Source: an uncultured Fretibacterium sp.
GTDB lineage: Bacteria; Synergistota; Synergistia; Synergistales; Aminobacteriaceae
Assembly: GCF_938030725.1 (NCBI RefSeq)
Contig: NZ_CALHIQ010000095.1
Coordinates: forward strand, 1-19,210
Length of the DNA stretch: 19,210 nucleotides
Reading direction: 5' to 3'
The translations under genes and the position numbers were made by a program. Shown in pieces: positions 7,158 to 14,205 of this stretch. How positions within the stretch are numbered: the stretch's first letter is position 1; every line of letters starts with the position of its first letter. The notes beneath the pieces were generated by a model. The model was given only the letters and a program-made list of their open reading frames with translations, was not told the origin of the DNA and searched no databases.

Positions 7158-8972
7158 ATGTCTTCGATCGTGGAACAGGATATCCGACTCATCAACCTGG
7201 AGACGGGAGGGAATCAGGCCTACATCTTCGCCTCCAACAAGCTGCGCAACGTCGTGGGGGCCTCCGAGCTGCTCTACCGCGTCGGGACCCGGTACGTGGA
7301 GCAGGCTGTCGACGAGGCGACGGGGAGAGGCTTTTCCGTCACCTGCATTGCCGAAGAAGCGCCCATCGAGGCCACGCAGGGCGAGGCCATCGAGGCGGTC
7401 ATCGCCACGTCGGGCAAGGCTCTATTGCTGGCGCGCAGCGAGGAGGTGGCCAAACGCTTCGTCCGGTCGTGGAGCCGGATCGTCCTCTCGGAAGCGCCGG
7501 GTCTCGACGCCGTGGCCGTCTATTCCAGGGAGGCCGTTGACCCCTCCCTGCCCCTGAGTTCCTCCTCAAAAAATTCCTTCCTGCAGGCCTTCCGAGAGAC
7601 CTCCCGCCAGATGACCCTCCTGCGGGCCCAGGGACAGGCCTCCCCTCTGGCCCGATTCCAGCGTCTGCCCATCGCGGCGGAATGTACCTACTCCGGCCTG
7701 CCTGCCGTCGGGCTGGAGGCAGGCAAGGGAGGAGGAGACCCGCTCCCTGTTGCAGGACCCGCGCTGGCGCAGCGGAAAGCTTCGCGAGACGAGGATTTTA
7801 AGGCGCGTATGCAAGGACTTTTTCCGGAGGGATGGAAGAGCGGCCTTTTCGAGGATGAAGGGCTGAAATCCCTCGAGGGACGGGATTGGCTCGCGGTCGT
7901 CCATGCCGACGGAAACGGCCTGGGGCAGCTGTTCATCGACCTTGACCGATGGGTGAACGCCCTTAAGAACGGGGCCGCGACGGGGCGGGACTACATCCGT
8001 TGCTACCGCGAGTTCTCCTCCGCGCTGGACGTGATCAGCCGCGAGACGTTCCGCGAGGCCGTCGAGGCAGTCTGGGGCGAGAAAAGCCCACGCGCCCTGC
8101 CCATCGTCCCCGTTGTGGTAGGGGGGGACGACCTCACCGCCGTCATGGAGGGCTACAGGGGCATCGACTTCACACGGACCTTCATGGAAAAATTCTGCAA
8201 AAAGACGCAGGACCACGAGGCCGTACGGCCCATTCTGGAGAAGGCCGGGCTCCCTCGGCTGGGAATGTGCGCGGGTATCTCGATCGCAAAGCCGCACTTC
8301 CCCTTCTCTCAGTCCTACAACATGGCCGAGGAGCTGATGCAGAGCGCCAAGGAGGTCAAGAAACAGTACGGCAAGGACTCTATCTCCTTGGACTTTCACA
8401 TCCTCTACGACTCCGTCGCCACCTCTGCCTCCGACGTCCGGAAGTCCCTGACCATCCGGGAGGAGCAAGACGGCAGCCAGCAGGAAAGGCACCTCACCGC
8501 CAAGCCCTACGTCGTTTCCAGAGGAAGTCGGGAGAAGCCGGACGACGCTGGGAAGACGAACGAGGAAAAGGCGGAGCTGGAAAGACAGCATGAGGCATGG
8601 AGCCGCGTTCACGATTTCGGGGCGTTCCAGCGCGCCGTGGACGTGCTCGTGCGCGTGGAGGCAAGCTCAAAAAAGCCCCTGCTTCCCTCCTCTCAGGCCC
8701 ATGCGGTACGGGAGTCCCTCTTCTCCGAGCACCTCAAGACGCAGGAGGCGGAGTGGGCGTTTCTCATGAACACGTATAGGGACTTTGCAGCGCAGTGGCG
8801 AAAGGTTTCCGCGGATTCGCCCTCCCTTTACGTCGATCTGGAGAAAACTGGAAAAGACGGAGTTTTTCACCGCTACACCCATTTTCTGGACGCCTTGGAG
8901 GCCGCGAAGTTCGAGGCCCCCGGCAGGGAAAAAGAAAAAGGTTCTTCCAGGGACGAGGAGGCGACGGCATGA
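7158..8972 (+). CDS. cas10: Cas10 with active cyclase motif, no HD domain
   Basis: This 604-residue protein is the large subunit of the type III complex. When the complex binds target RNA, family members use the second palm domain to make cyclic oligoadenylate. Visible parts: a first palm-like region, ETGGNQAYIFASNKLRNVVG (residues 15-34); a reduced zinc-knuckle-like spot, AAECTYSGLPAV (about 173-184); the second palm with VVHADGNGLGQLF (D251) and PVVVGGDDLTAVM (GGDD at 322-325); then AGISIAKPHFPFSQSYNMAE and the C-terminal helical part with RHLTAKPYVV. No HD-type nuclease precedes the first palm, which explains the short length compared with HD-containing Cas10. Defence should therefore rest on RNA cleavage and signalling to the CARF-HEPN RNase. 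The start has GAGAGGAGG just upstream. The stop overlaps the next start as ATGA. Confidence 0.9.
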   Translation: MSSIVEQDIRLINLETGGNQAYIFASNKLRNVVGASELLYRVGTRYVEQAVDEATGRGFSVTCIAEEAPIEATQGEAIEAVIATSGKALLLARSEEVAKRFVRSWSRIVLSEAPGLDAVAVYSREAVDPSLPLSSSSKNSFLQAFRETSRQMTLLRAQGQASPLARFQRLPIAAECTYSGLPAVGLEAGKGGGDPLPVAGPALAQRKASRDEDFKARMQGLFPEGWKSGLFEDEGLKSLEGRDWLAVVHADGNGLGQLFIDLDRWVNALKNGAATGRDYIRCYREFSSALDVISRETFREAVEAVWGEKSPRALPIVPVVVGGDDLTAVMEGYRGIDFTRTFMEKFCKKTQDHEAVRPILEKAGLPRLGMCAGISIAKPHFPFSQSYNMAEELMQSAKEVKKQYGKDSISLDFHILYDSVATSASDVRKSLTIREEQDGSQQERHLTAKPYVVSRGSREKPDDAGKTNEEKAELERQHEAWSRVHDFGAFQRAVDVLVRVEASSKKPLLPSSQAHAVRESLFSEHLKTQEAEWAFLMNTYRDFAAQWRKVSADSPSLYVDLEKTGKDGVFHRYTHFLDALEAAKFEAPGREKEKGSSRDEEATA

Positions 8973-11371
8973 ACGGGAATTGGCTGCGTCTGCGGTTTGA
9001 TTCCGACTGGCACGTTGGTTCGGGCGCCGGCATTCCGGGGAGCGTGGACCGTCAGGTCCTGCGAGACGAGGAGGGCTTCCCCTACGTCCCCGGCAAGAGC
9101 CTGACCGGCATCCTGCGCGACGCCGCGGAATGGATCGCCGACACGCGGGACACCGCGGAAAAGGGCAATAAGTGGAAAAATGCCCTGATCGGCCTGTTTG
9201 GGGAACAGCCTGAGAGCCATGGGGGGACATCGGGAGGCTTCGTCTCTGGCGCGGCGGTCGGCATCGGGAGCGCCACGCTGAGCCAGGACCCGCGGAATTA
9301 CGTTCAGGGGCTTCGAGAGGACTCCGGGCCGGATTTACGCACGGCCCTCTTCACGGTTCGGCCGGGGGTGAAGATCGACCGGACGACGGGCCGAGCTCTG
9401 GAGGACCACCTCTTCTCCACGGAGCGGGTGCGCGGATGCACGCTCTACGCCCCCGTCAAATACCTGAGGGGTCCCCTGTCCAAGGATGAAGAGAAGCTGC
9501 TGGAGGACGCGGTCAGGGCCGTGCGTCGGCTTGGGGGAAAGCGCCGGAGAGGGGGCGGACGATGCCGTCTCGACTGGTTCAACGCTCCTGATCGGACGGA
9601 ATCCGGGAAGGGACCGAAGACCTCGTGGCCAGGGGCCGGATCTTCCGTGGAACTGGACTTCCGTCTCACGACGCTCCAACCGGTCGTGATCAACAAGGTC
9701 ACGTTGGGCAATCTCGTCCGAAGCGAGCCGACGCTCCCCGGCGTCTCCCTGCTGCCCTGGTTCACGCGCGAGGTCCTGGCCCCCCTGGGTGAGGAGGAAC
9801 TGCGGTCCGCCGTCCTGGATGGAAGTTTCTCGGTGGGGAACTTCCTGCCCGAGGTCGAGGGCGGGCGCTCCCTGCCCGTCCCGCTGTGCCTGGCCAGGGA
9901 GAAGGAGGGCAAGGGGATGCTCAATCGGCTGGTGTCCCAGCCCGAAAAAGAGGGTGTGCAGATGAAGGACCTGCGCACGGGGTACATCCGCATCGAGGGG
10001 GAGAAGGTGCAGTACCTCCCCGCGGACAGTCGCAGGCTCTTGAGGACCCATAACACGGTGGAGGATGCAAGCCAAAGGCCCACGGAGAAGGTCGGCGGCC
10101 TCTTCACCTACGAGGCGATCCGCTCGGGGCAGACCTTCCGCGGGACGGTGCGGATGTCTGCGGAGCTTTGGGAGAAGGTGCGGGAGAAAAACGATATCCT
10201 CCAAAAGTTCGCCTCCAGCGAGCTCTCGATCGGCCAGTCCCGCAAGGACGAGTACGGGGCGGTGTCGCTGCAGTACGTTCCGTCGGACGCCTCCGCGCCG
10301 GAGGGGCGGCTCTGGTCGCCCAAGCTGCTGGAGGCGGGCGGCAAAAGCTATCTGGTGGTCTATCTGATCTCGGACCTCCTGATCCGTGGGGAATTTCAGA
10401 GCTACTCCCTGCGGCTGGAGGACCTGAAGGGCGCCTTGTCCAGGGCGCTGCATGTGGAGCTTTCGGACATCCCCGACAGCGACTGGATAAACGTGGAGGG
10501 GCGAAGCTTCCGACAATCCCCCCTGGGCGGAACCTCCGGGCACTGCGTGCGCGTGGGGCGGCGCGAGTCGTGGCAGACGCGCTGGACCCTGCCTCGCCCA
10601 TCCCTCAGCTACTTTCAGGCGGGAAGCGTCCTGCTGTTCCAAGTTACAAACCCCGAGGCGTGGAGTGAGGCTCATGCGCAAGCACTGGTTGAGCAGGGCC
10701 TTGGCGATCGGCGAGCGGAGGGCTACGGGCGCGTCTTACTGAACCCGCCCTTCCTGTGCGACAAACAGAGTGGGGTCGAAAAACTGGAAATTTCAAAGGA
10801 GACGGAGCAGAAGGAGCCGCCCTCGGCTCCTGATCTGCCCAAACTTCCTGAGGATCGAGCGCTCATCCTCGCCCTAGCGGAAACCCTGCTCCGGGAACAG
10901 TTCCGCCAGGCTGCACGCCGGGAGGCCTATGAGCTCGTCAAGACGAGAGAGAAGAGGGCCGTGTTCGCAGGCCATCCTCAAATGACATGGAGCAACGCCC
11001 CAAACGTCAGCCAGTTCGGGATGCTGCGGGAGTTCGCCGCGTTGATCGGGGACGTTCCCAAGCGATCTTCCGTGGAATCCATCCGGGACTGGCTCAATCT
11101 GCTTCCACAGAGTTCAGGAGGCGATGAAAAAGGCTCATGGGAGGATTCCTGGAGAGAATGGGTCCGGGAGCTTGTGGACGATCCCGAGAAAATATGGGGG
11201 CTTTCGGAAGCGTTCGAAGCCGTTAAGAGACGTTTTTGGAAGGTCTTTGCCAAGGCGGAGGAAGTGGAGTGGGAACGGTTGACGCTGCTCGCCCTGGCCG
11301 AGTTCTGGGACGTGTTCTGCGAGGCCGTCTTTGACGACGAAAAGCGGACGAAGGGAGGAAGCGAGGAATGA
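8969..11371 (+). CDS. csx10: Csx10-like large RAMP protein with helical C-terminal extension
   Basis: This 800-residue RAMP protein is probably the Cas5-group subunit of a III-D complex. Domain 1 (about 5-200) begins like Csm3: DSDWHVGSGAGIPGSVDRQV, then YVPGKSLTGILRDAAE at 39-54, with D27 and D33 at the spacing of the Csm3 active-site aspartate. Domain 2 starts near 225 (VELDFRLTTLQPVVINKVT). A third RAMP-like segment ends near 600 with the glycine-rich QGLGDRRAEGYGRVLLNPPF, typical of Csx10. Residues about 620-800 are charged, rich in Trp, Glu and Arg, and predicted helical by eye. No separate Cas11/Csm2 small-subunit gene is seen, so this tail may replace it (inference). ATG 8969 overlaps the cas10 stop by four bases; the open frame upstream to 8795 is shadow. 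Confidence 0.68.
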   Translation: MNGNWLRLRFDSDWHVGSGAGIPGSVDRQVLRDEEGFPYVPGKSLTGILRDAAEWIADTRDTAEKGNKWKNALIGLFGEQPESHGGTSGGFVSGAAVGIGSATLSQDPRNYVQGLREDSGPDLRTALFTVRPGVKIDRTTGRALEDHLFSTERVRGCTLYAPVKYLRGPLSKDEEKLLEDAVRAVRRLGGKRRRGGGRCRLDWFNAPDRTESGKGPKTSWPGAGSSVELDFRLTTLQPVVINKVTLGNLVRSEPTLPGVSLLPWFTREVLAPLGEEELRSAVLDGSFSVGNFLPEVEGGRSLPVPLCLAREKEGKGMLNRLVSQPEKEGVQMKDLRTGYIRIEGEKVQYLPADSRRLLRTHNTVEDASQRPTEKVGGLFTYEAIRSGQTFRGTVRMSAELWEKVREKNDILQKFASSELSIGQSRKDEYGAVSLQYVPSDASAPEGRLWSPKLLEAGGKSYLVVYLISDLLIRGEFQSYSLRLEDLKGALSRALHVELSDIPDSDWINVEGRSFRQSPLGGTSGHCVRVGRRESWQTRWTLPRPSLSYFQAGSVLLFQVTNPEAWSEAHAQALVEQGLGDRRAEGYGRVLLNPPFLCDKQSGVEKLEISKETEQKEPPSAPDLPKLPEDRALILALAETLLREQFRQAARREAYELVKTREKRAVFAGHPQMTWSNAPNVSQFGMLREFAALIGDVPKRSSVESIRDWLNLLPQSSGGDEKGSWEDSWREWVRELVDDPEKIWGLSEAFEAVKRRFWKVFAKAEEVEWERLTLLALAEFWDVFCEAVFDDEKRTKGGSEE

Positions 11372-12858
11372 GCCGGACGATTGTCGGGAAGGTTTGGGTT
11401 CGCGGGGACCTCGTCGCCAAGACCCCGATCTCCGTGGGGGGGCTTGGCGCCGGGGAGCACGTGGACCTGGACGTCGCCGTGGACGGTGCCGGGCGGTTCT
11501 ATATCCCCGGAACAAGCCTGGCCGGCCCCATGCGGGCCTGGCTTTCGGAAAACGTAGAGTCTGAGAAACTGCTAGACACGCTCTTCGGTTTCATCGAACA
11601 GGCAAGGGACGGCGGACAGGCCAGCTTCCTTTTCATTGAGGACAGCCCGGCTCAGGGGGTGGCCCGCGAGCGGCGGCACGGCATCGCGCTTCGGGCGGAC
11701 ACCGGGACGGTCGCTGATGGGTTCTTTTACACGCGGGGCCTTCTGCCCCGCGGGACGCGCTTTCCCCTGGAGATGGAGTTGGATATTGACAAAAGTTCGG
11801 AGCCCGGAACGGAGCATCCCGCAGGGACGCTGGCCCTGCTTTTGAAGGCTATGTGCGAAGGGAAGGTTCGTTTTGGCGCCTGCAAGACGAGGGGTATGGG
11901 GGAGCTGCGCCTGGAGGACCTGAGAGTGGACTATTACGACTTCGCCGGAAATTCGGGAGACCTCGACCGATGGCTGGCATCAGGCGGCTCCAGCGAGGAT
12001 CGAAGGGGCCTGGGGCTGGAGCAGGAGCTGAAGGCGCTTGAGTGCTTTGGGACACCGAAACGGAGAGAGCAGCGTCTCTTCGAGGTCCTCATCCACTGGC
12101 GGGCGTTGTCGCCCATCATGGTCAAGGCGGGGCGCGACGGAGTGGAGGCTGACATGCTGCCTTTGATGAGCGGTGTGGAGGGAGCTAAAGACGCAGCTGG
12201 CGGCATCGCTCCCGTCCTGCCCGGCAGCTCCGTCAAGGGAGCCCTGCGCGCTCAGGCCCGCAGGATTTTGCACACGCTCTTCGACCCCGACGGGGAGAAT
12301 GCCTCGGAGAAGCCGGAGTATCTGAACCTCCTCGACGCCCTCTTTGGCTCGACGGAGTGGGCGGGACGGCTCTCGGTCGACGACGTCTACTACAGGCCGG
12401 AGGCACCCGTCTCCCCCGATGCGTGGCTGAAGGAGGACGCCAATGCCCTGAACGCCGTCACGGAACGGCACCAGCACGTCGCCATCGACCGCTTCACCGG
12501 CGGGGCTTCAGAGGGAGCGCTCTACAGCACCCGCCCGGTAAAGCGCGACGAGAGGGAAAGGGAAAGCGGATGGGAGCCCATTCGCTTGGCCTTGGACCTG
12601 TCGGACTTTCCCGAGGCGGAAGGGCACGCGGCACTGGCCCTGTTGAAGCTGTTGGTCCGGGACTTGGAGGATGGGTACGTATCCATCGGGTTCGGCTCCC
12701 GGCGCGGGATGGGCGAGATCGCCGTGGAGGGCGTCGATTGGGACTCTGGCTTCCCTGCGGAGGAGAAACTTCAGACCGCCTGGGACGCCTTTGTGGATGG
12801 AGGCGGTGCCTTCCACCTCCCGCAGTTCCCGAAAGAGGAGACGAAACACAATGTGTGA
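11368..12858 (+). CDS. csm3: Tandem Csm3/Cas7 RAMP fusion, backbone subunit
   Basis: This 496-residue protein contains two Csm3-like RAMP domains. Domain 1 (1-190): TPISVGG, then HVDLDVAVDGAGRFYIPG, where D33 falls exactly 12 residues before the Tyr of YIPG, as in the Csm3 cleavage site; TSLAGPMRAWL; and the glycine-rich FGACKTRGMGEL. Domain 2 (about 240-475): LSPIMVKAG, PVLPGSSVKGALRAQARR, LFGSTEWAGRLSVDD, the Csm3-typical HQHVAIDRFTGGASEGALYS, and IGFGSRRGMGEI. Csm3-type subunits coat the crRNA and cut target RNA at 6-nt spacing. A fusion would fix two such sites in one chain, and the region before PVLPG in domain 2 is longer and does not align simply with the catalytic aspartate. It starts by ATGA overlap with the preceding gene. 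Confidence 0.8.
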   Translation: MSRTIVGKVWVRGDLVAKTPISVGGLGAGEHVDLDVAVDGAGRFYIPGTSLAGPMRAWLSENVESEKLLDTLFGFIEQARDGGQASFLFIEDSPAQGVARERRHGIALRADTGTVADGFFYTRGLLPRGTRFPLEMELDIDKSSEPGTEHPAGTLALLLKAMCEGKVRFGACKTRGMGELRLEDLRVDYYDFAGNSGDLDRWLASGGSSEDRRGLGLEQELKALECFGTPKRREQRLFEVLIHWRALSPIMVKAGRDGVEADMLPLMSGVEGAKDAAGGIAPVLPGSSVKGALRAQARRILHTLFDPDGENASEKPEYLNLLDALFGSTEWAGRLSVDDVYYRPEAPVSPDAWLKEDANALNAVTERHQHVAIDRFTGGASEGALYSTRPVKRDERERESGWEPIRLALDLSDFPEAEGHAALALLKLLVRDLEDGYVSIGFGSRRGMGEIAVEGVDWDSGFPAEEKLQTAWDAFVDGGGAFHLPQFPKEETKHNV

Positions 12859-12861
12859 CGC

Positions 12862-12867
12862 GAGGAG
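12862..12867 (+). promoter_or_regulatory. Ribosome binding site deciding the Csx19-like start
   Basis: GAGGAG lies 7 nt before the ATG at 12875. The alternative ATG at 12851 overlaps the previous stop by eight bases and has only weak AAAGAGG-like sequence further upstream (12833-12839). Confidence 0.5.
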
Positions 12868-12874
12868 AAATGAG

Positions 12875-13462
12875 ATGAGGTCAACCACCCTGTACGACCT
12901 GTCCTATCCGGCTGTCTCCGCTTCTGAGGCGATGAAGCAGGTCAAGGGGATCGGCGTGGATGCGGCGCGGCCGTTCGTCCTGGCCTACACCCCCGACTTC
13001 TGCGGCTTCGTCGATTGGAGGGAGGACAAAGGGGGCGGGGATGGAAAATTTCTCTCCCTCGATGGGGGCAAGACAATAGAGAACCTCTTTGAGCTGCGCT
13101 GCTTCTGTCCAACCTTTGAGCTGCGGTGGGTGCGAGAGGACAGCGGGAATAGGGGAAGGGCCGTCCGGCTGTCGGAATCCCCATTGCAGGGGGCGGAAAA
13201 AAAGGACATATCGGCTCTCGACGGTCGCTACCTGCTCTGGGGGCGGGGGGTGGAGCGTCAGGGGGCCGTCCGGCTGTGTGACCACCGCATCGGGGAGCTT
13301 CCAGTCCCCGCGGCGATGCAAACGGGCGAGCGGGTACTCTTGAACGTCGTGGAGTACTTCGTCCCTGACGAGTACGGGAACCTGACCTTCCTGGCGGAAC
13401 GGCTGACGGGGCTCCAGCCGGCAACCGATGCCGAAATCTTGAAGTTGACGGAAAGCGCATAG
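12875..13462 (+). CDS. csx19: Csx19-like (TIGR03984-type) type III-D protein
   Basis: This 195-residue protein is the last gene of the effector operon. Its pattern (FVLAYTPDFCGFVDWRE, then a variable acidic/glycine stretch, then LFELRCFCPTFELRWVRED and later RYLLWG) resembles the small TIGR03984/Csx19 proteins found beside csx10 and cas10 in III-D loci. The role of Csx19 is not established to my knowledge; by context it is a subunit or accessory of the complex. I use ATG 12875 for its GAGGAG site; ATG 12851 would add eight residues and overlap the csm3-like gene. A strong hairpin follows at 13504-13531. Assignment rests on short motifs plus context. Confidence 0.58.
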   Translation: MRSTTLYDLSYPAVSASEAMKQVKGIGVDAARPFVLAYTPDFCGFVDWREDKGGGDGKFLSLDGGKTIENLFELRCFCPTFELRWVREDSGNRGRAVRLSESPLQGAEKKDISALDGRYLLWGRGVERQGAVRLCDHRIGELPVPAAMQTGERVLLNVVEYFVPDEYGNLTFLAERLTGLQPATDAEILKLTESA

Positions 13463-13503
13463 AGGCTCGAACGAACGTCGTTGCCCTCACGCTTTCATCC
13501 AAG

Positions 13504-13531
13504 TATGGCCGCGCCTTAGGGCGCGGCCATA
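13504..13531 (+). terminator. Perfect 12-bp hairpin after the effector operon
   Basis: TATGGCCGCGCC (13504-13515) and GGCGCGGCCATA (13520-13531) pair perfectly around a TTAG loop. A short CCCTTTT run follows at 13535-13541. This is a likely intrinsic terminator for the cas10 operon, though the T-run is short and offset by several bases. Confidence 0.6.
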
Positions 13532-13562
13532 CGACCCTTTTACCAACTCGTGTTTCATCATG

Positions 13563-13617
13563 CGGATTGCCCCTGAAAGGGGAGTTGCCATCCCAGGTGG
13601 CGGGGGCTTGCTTTCAG
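13563..13617. repeat. Nested inverted repeats between convergent genes
   Basis: CCCCT (13570-13574) pairs with AGGGG (13578-13582) around GAA, flanked by ATTG and AGTTGCC. A second small hairpin, GCCA-TCCCAGG-TGGC, follows. CTGAAAG at 13573-13579 is also the reverse complement of CTTTCAG at 13611-13617, giving an alternative long-range pairing. The flank-plus-short-stem layout resembles a single CRISPR repeat, but no second copy occurs nearby. It may also be part of the 3' end of the - strand gene that stops at 13653. Confidence 0.3.
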
Positions 13618-13652
13618 CGCGAGGGACATCGCGCCCAAAAACCTTGGGGCGG

Positions 13653-14003
13653 CTACTTCAGGAGGACGTCCCGGTGGTCCAGGACCTCGAGGGCCGCGCT
13701 ACAGGCGCCGCAGTCGCAGTACTTCGCGCCCTTCGCCTTGATCTCCCGCCCGTGGGCCTCAAACTCCTTCGCCTTCTCGGCACCGAAGAGGGTGGCGCCC
13801 TCCTCCGACCCCATAAAAGCGATCAATCCGTCGATGGGCACCAGGTCCGCCTCCAGCTCCGCGATCAGGCTCCGGGCTTCAGTGGCTTCGTCGGCCTTCC
13901 CCAGCGCGTCCAGCCATCGCTGGCCGGCGGCCCGCGCCTCGGCGCAACAGGATGGCGCCGCCATCATCCGGCGGACGACCTCGGCCATTTCCTTCTTGTC
14001 CAT
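13653..14003 (-). CDS. Small conserved cysteine-containing protein, unknown function
   Basis: This 116-residue soluble protein resembles small proteins of anaerobes that are often mislabelled as heat-shock or Hsp90-like in databases; I do not know a proven function. An N-terminal C19-C20 pair (MMAAPSCCAEA) and a C-terminal C96-x-C98-x2-C101 cluster (AKYCDCGACSAA) could bind a metal. The middle is helical and acidic, with LIAELEADLVPIDGLIAFMG. The open frame runs to 14036, but ATG 14003 has GGGAGC 9-10 nt upstream and a promoter-like element further up, so I use it. It is a single gene, convergent with the CRISPR operon and downstream of, but separated from, the gcv operon. Confidence 0.7.
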   Translation of the reverse strand: MDKKEMAEVVRRMMAAPSCCAEARAAGQRWLDALGKADEATEARSLIAELEADLVPIDGLIAFMGSEEGATLFGAEKAKEFEAHGREIKAKGAKYCDCGACSAALEVLDHRDVLLK

Positions 14004-14087
14004 AATAAAACAGCTCCCTTCAGAAAAAGACTCCACGGCGCAGCGTTGACGCCACCTCGGCCCTCAGGGCGGCCGGCTTCACGCACC

Positions 14088-14116
14088 ATGATATAGCACC
14101 CTTCCACGCCCTGCAA
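14088..14116 (-). promoter_or_regulatory. Sigma70-type promoter for the small Cys protein
   Basis: On the - strand, TTGCAG (14111-14116) and TATCAT (14088-14093) are 17 bases apart. Transcription would start near 14081, giving a leader of about 78 nt before ATG 14003. Confidence 0.5.
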
Positions 14117-14142
14117 CAGGCCCTATGGATAAAGCGGAGTGC

Positions 14143-14174
14143 GCAAAGGGGACGCCCTGAGGCGCCCCCTTTGC
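14143..14174 (-). terminator. GC-rich hairpin downstream of gcvPB
   Basis: GCAAAGGGG (14143-14151) pairs with CCCCTTTGC (14166-14174), then an A/C mismatch, then CGCC (14153-14156) with GGCG (14161-14164), loop CTGA. It lies about 30 bases after the gcvPB stop. The T-run is only the three Ts inside the stem, so it may terminate weakly or protect the mRNA end. Confidence 0.5.
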
Positions 14175-14205
14175 AGAATATCGCTCTTTACCCTCGTGCA
14201 GGGCC

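Noticed and set aside
6002..7195. A 397-codon - strand frame opposite the TIGR03986-type gene.
   Set aside because: The + strand product matches family motifs throughout this stretch, so the opposite frame is a shadow.
8795..8968. Upstream extension of the Csx10-like reading frame by 58 codons.
   Set aside because: It lies wholly within cas10 in another frame, is Arg-rich, and the ATGA overlap start at 8969 fits the RAMP family N-terminus.
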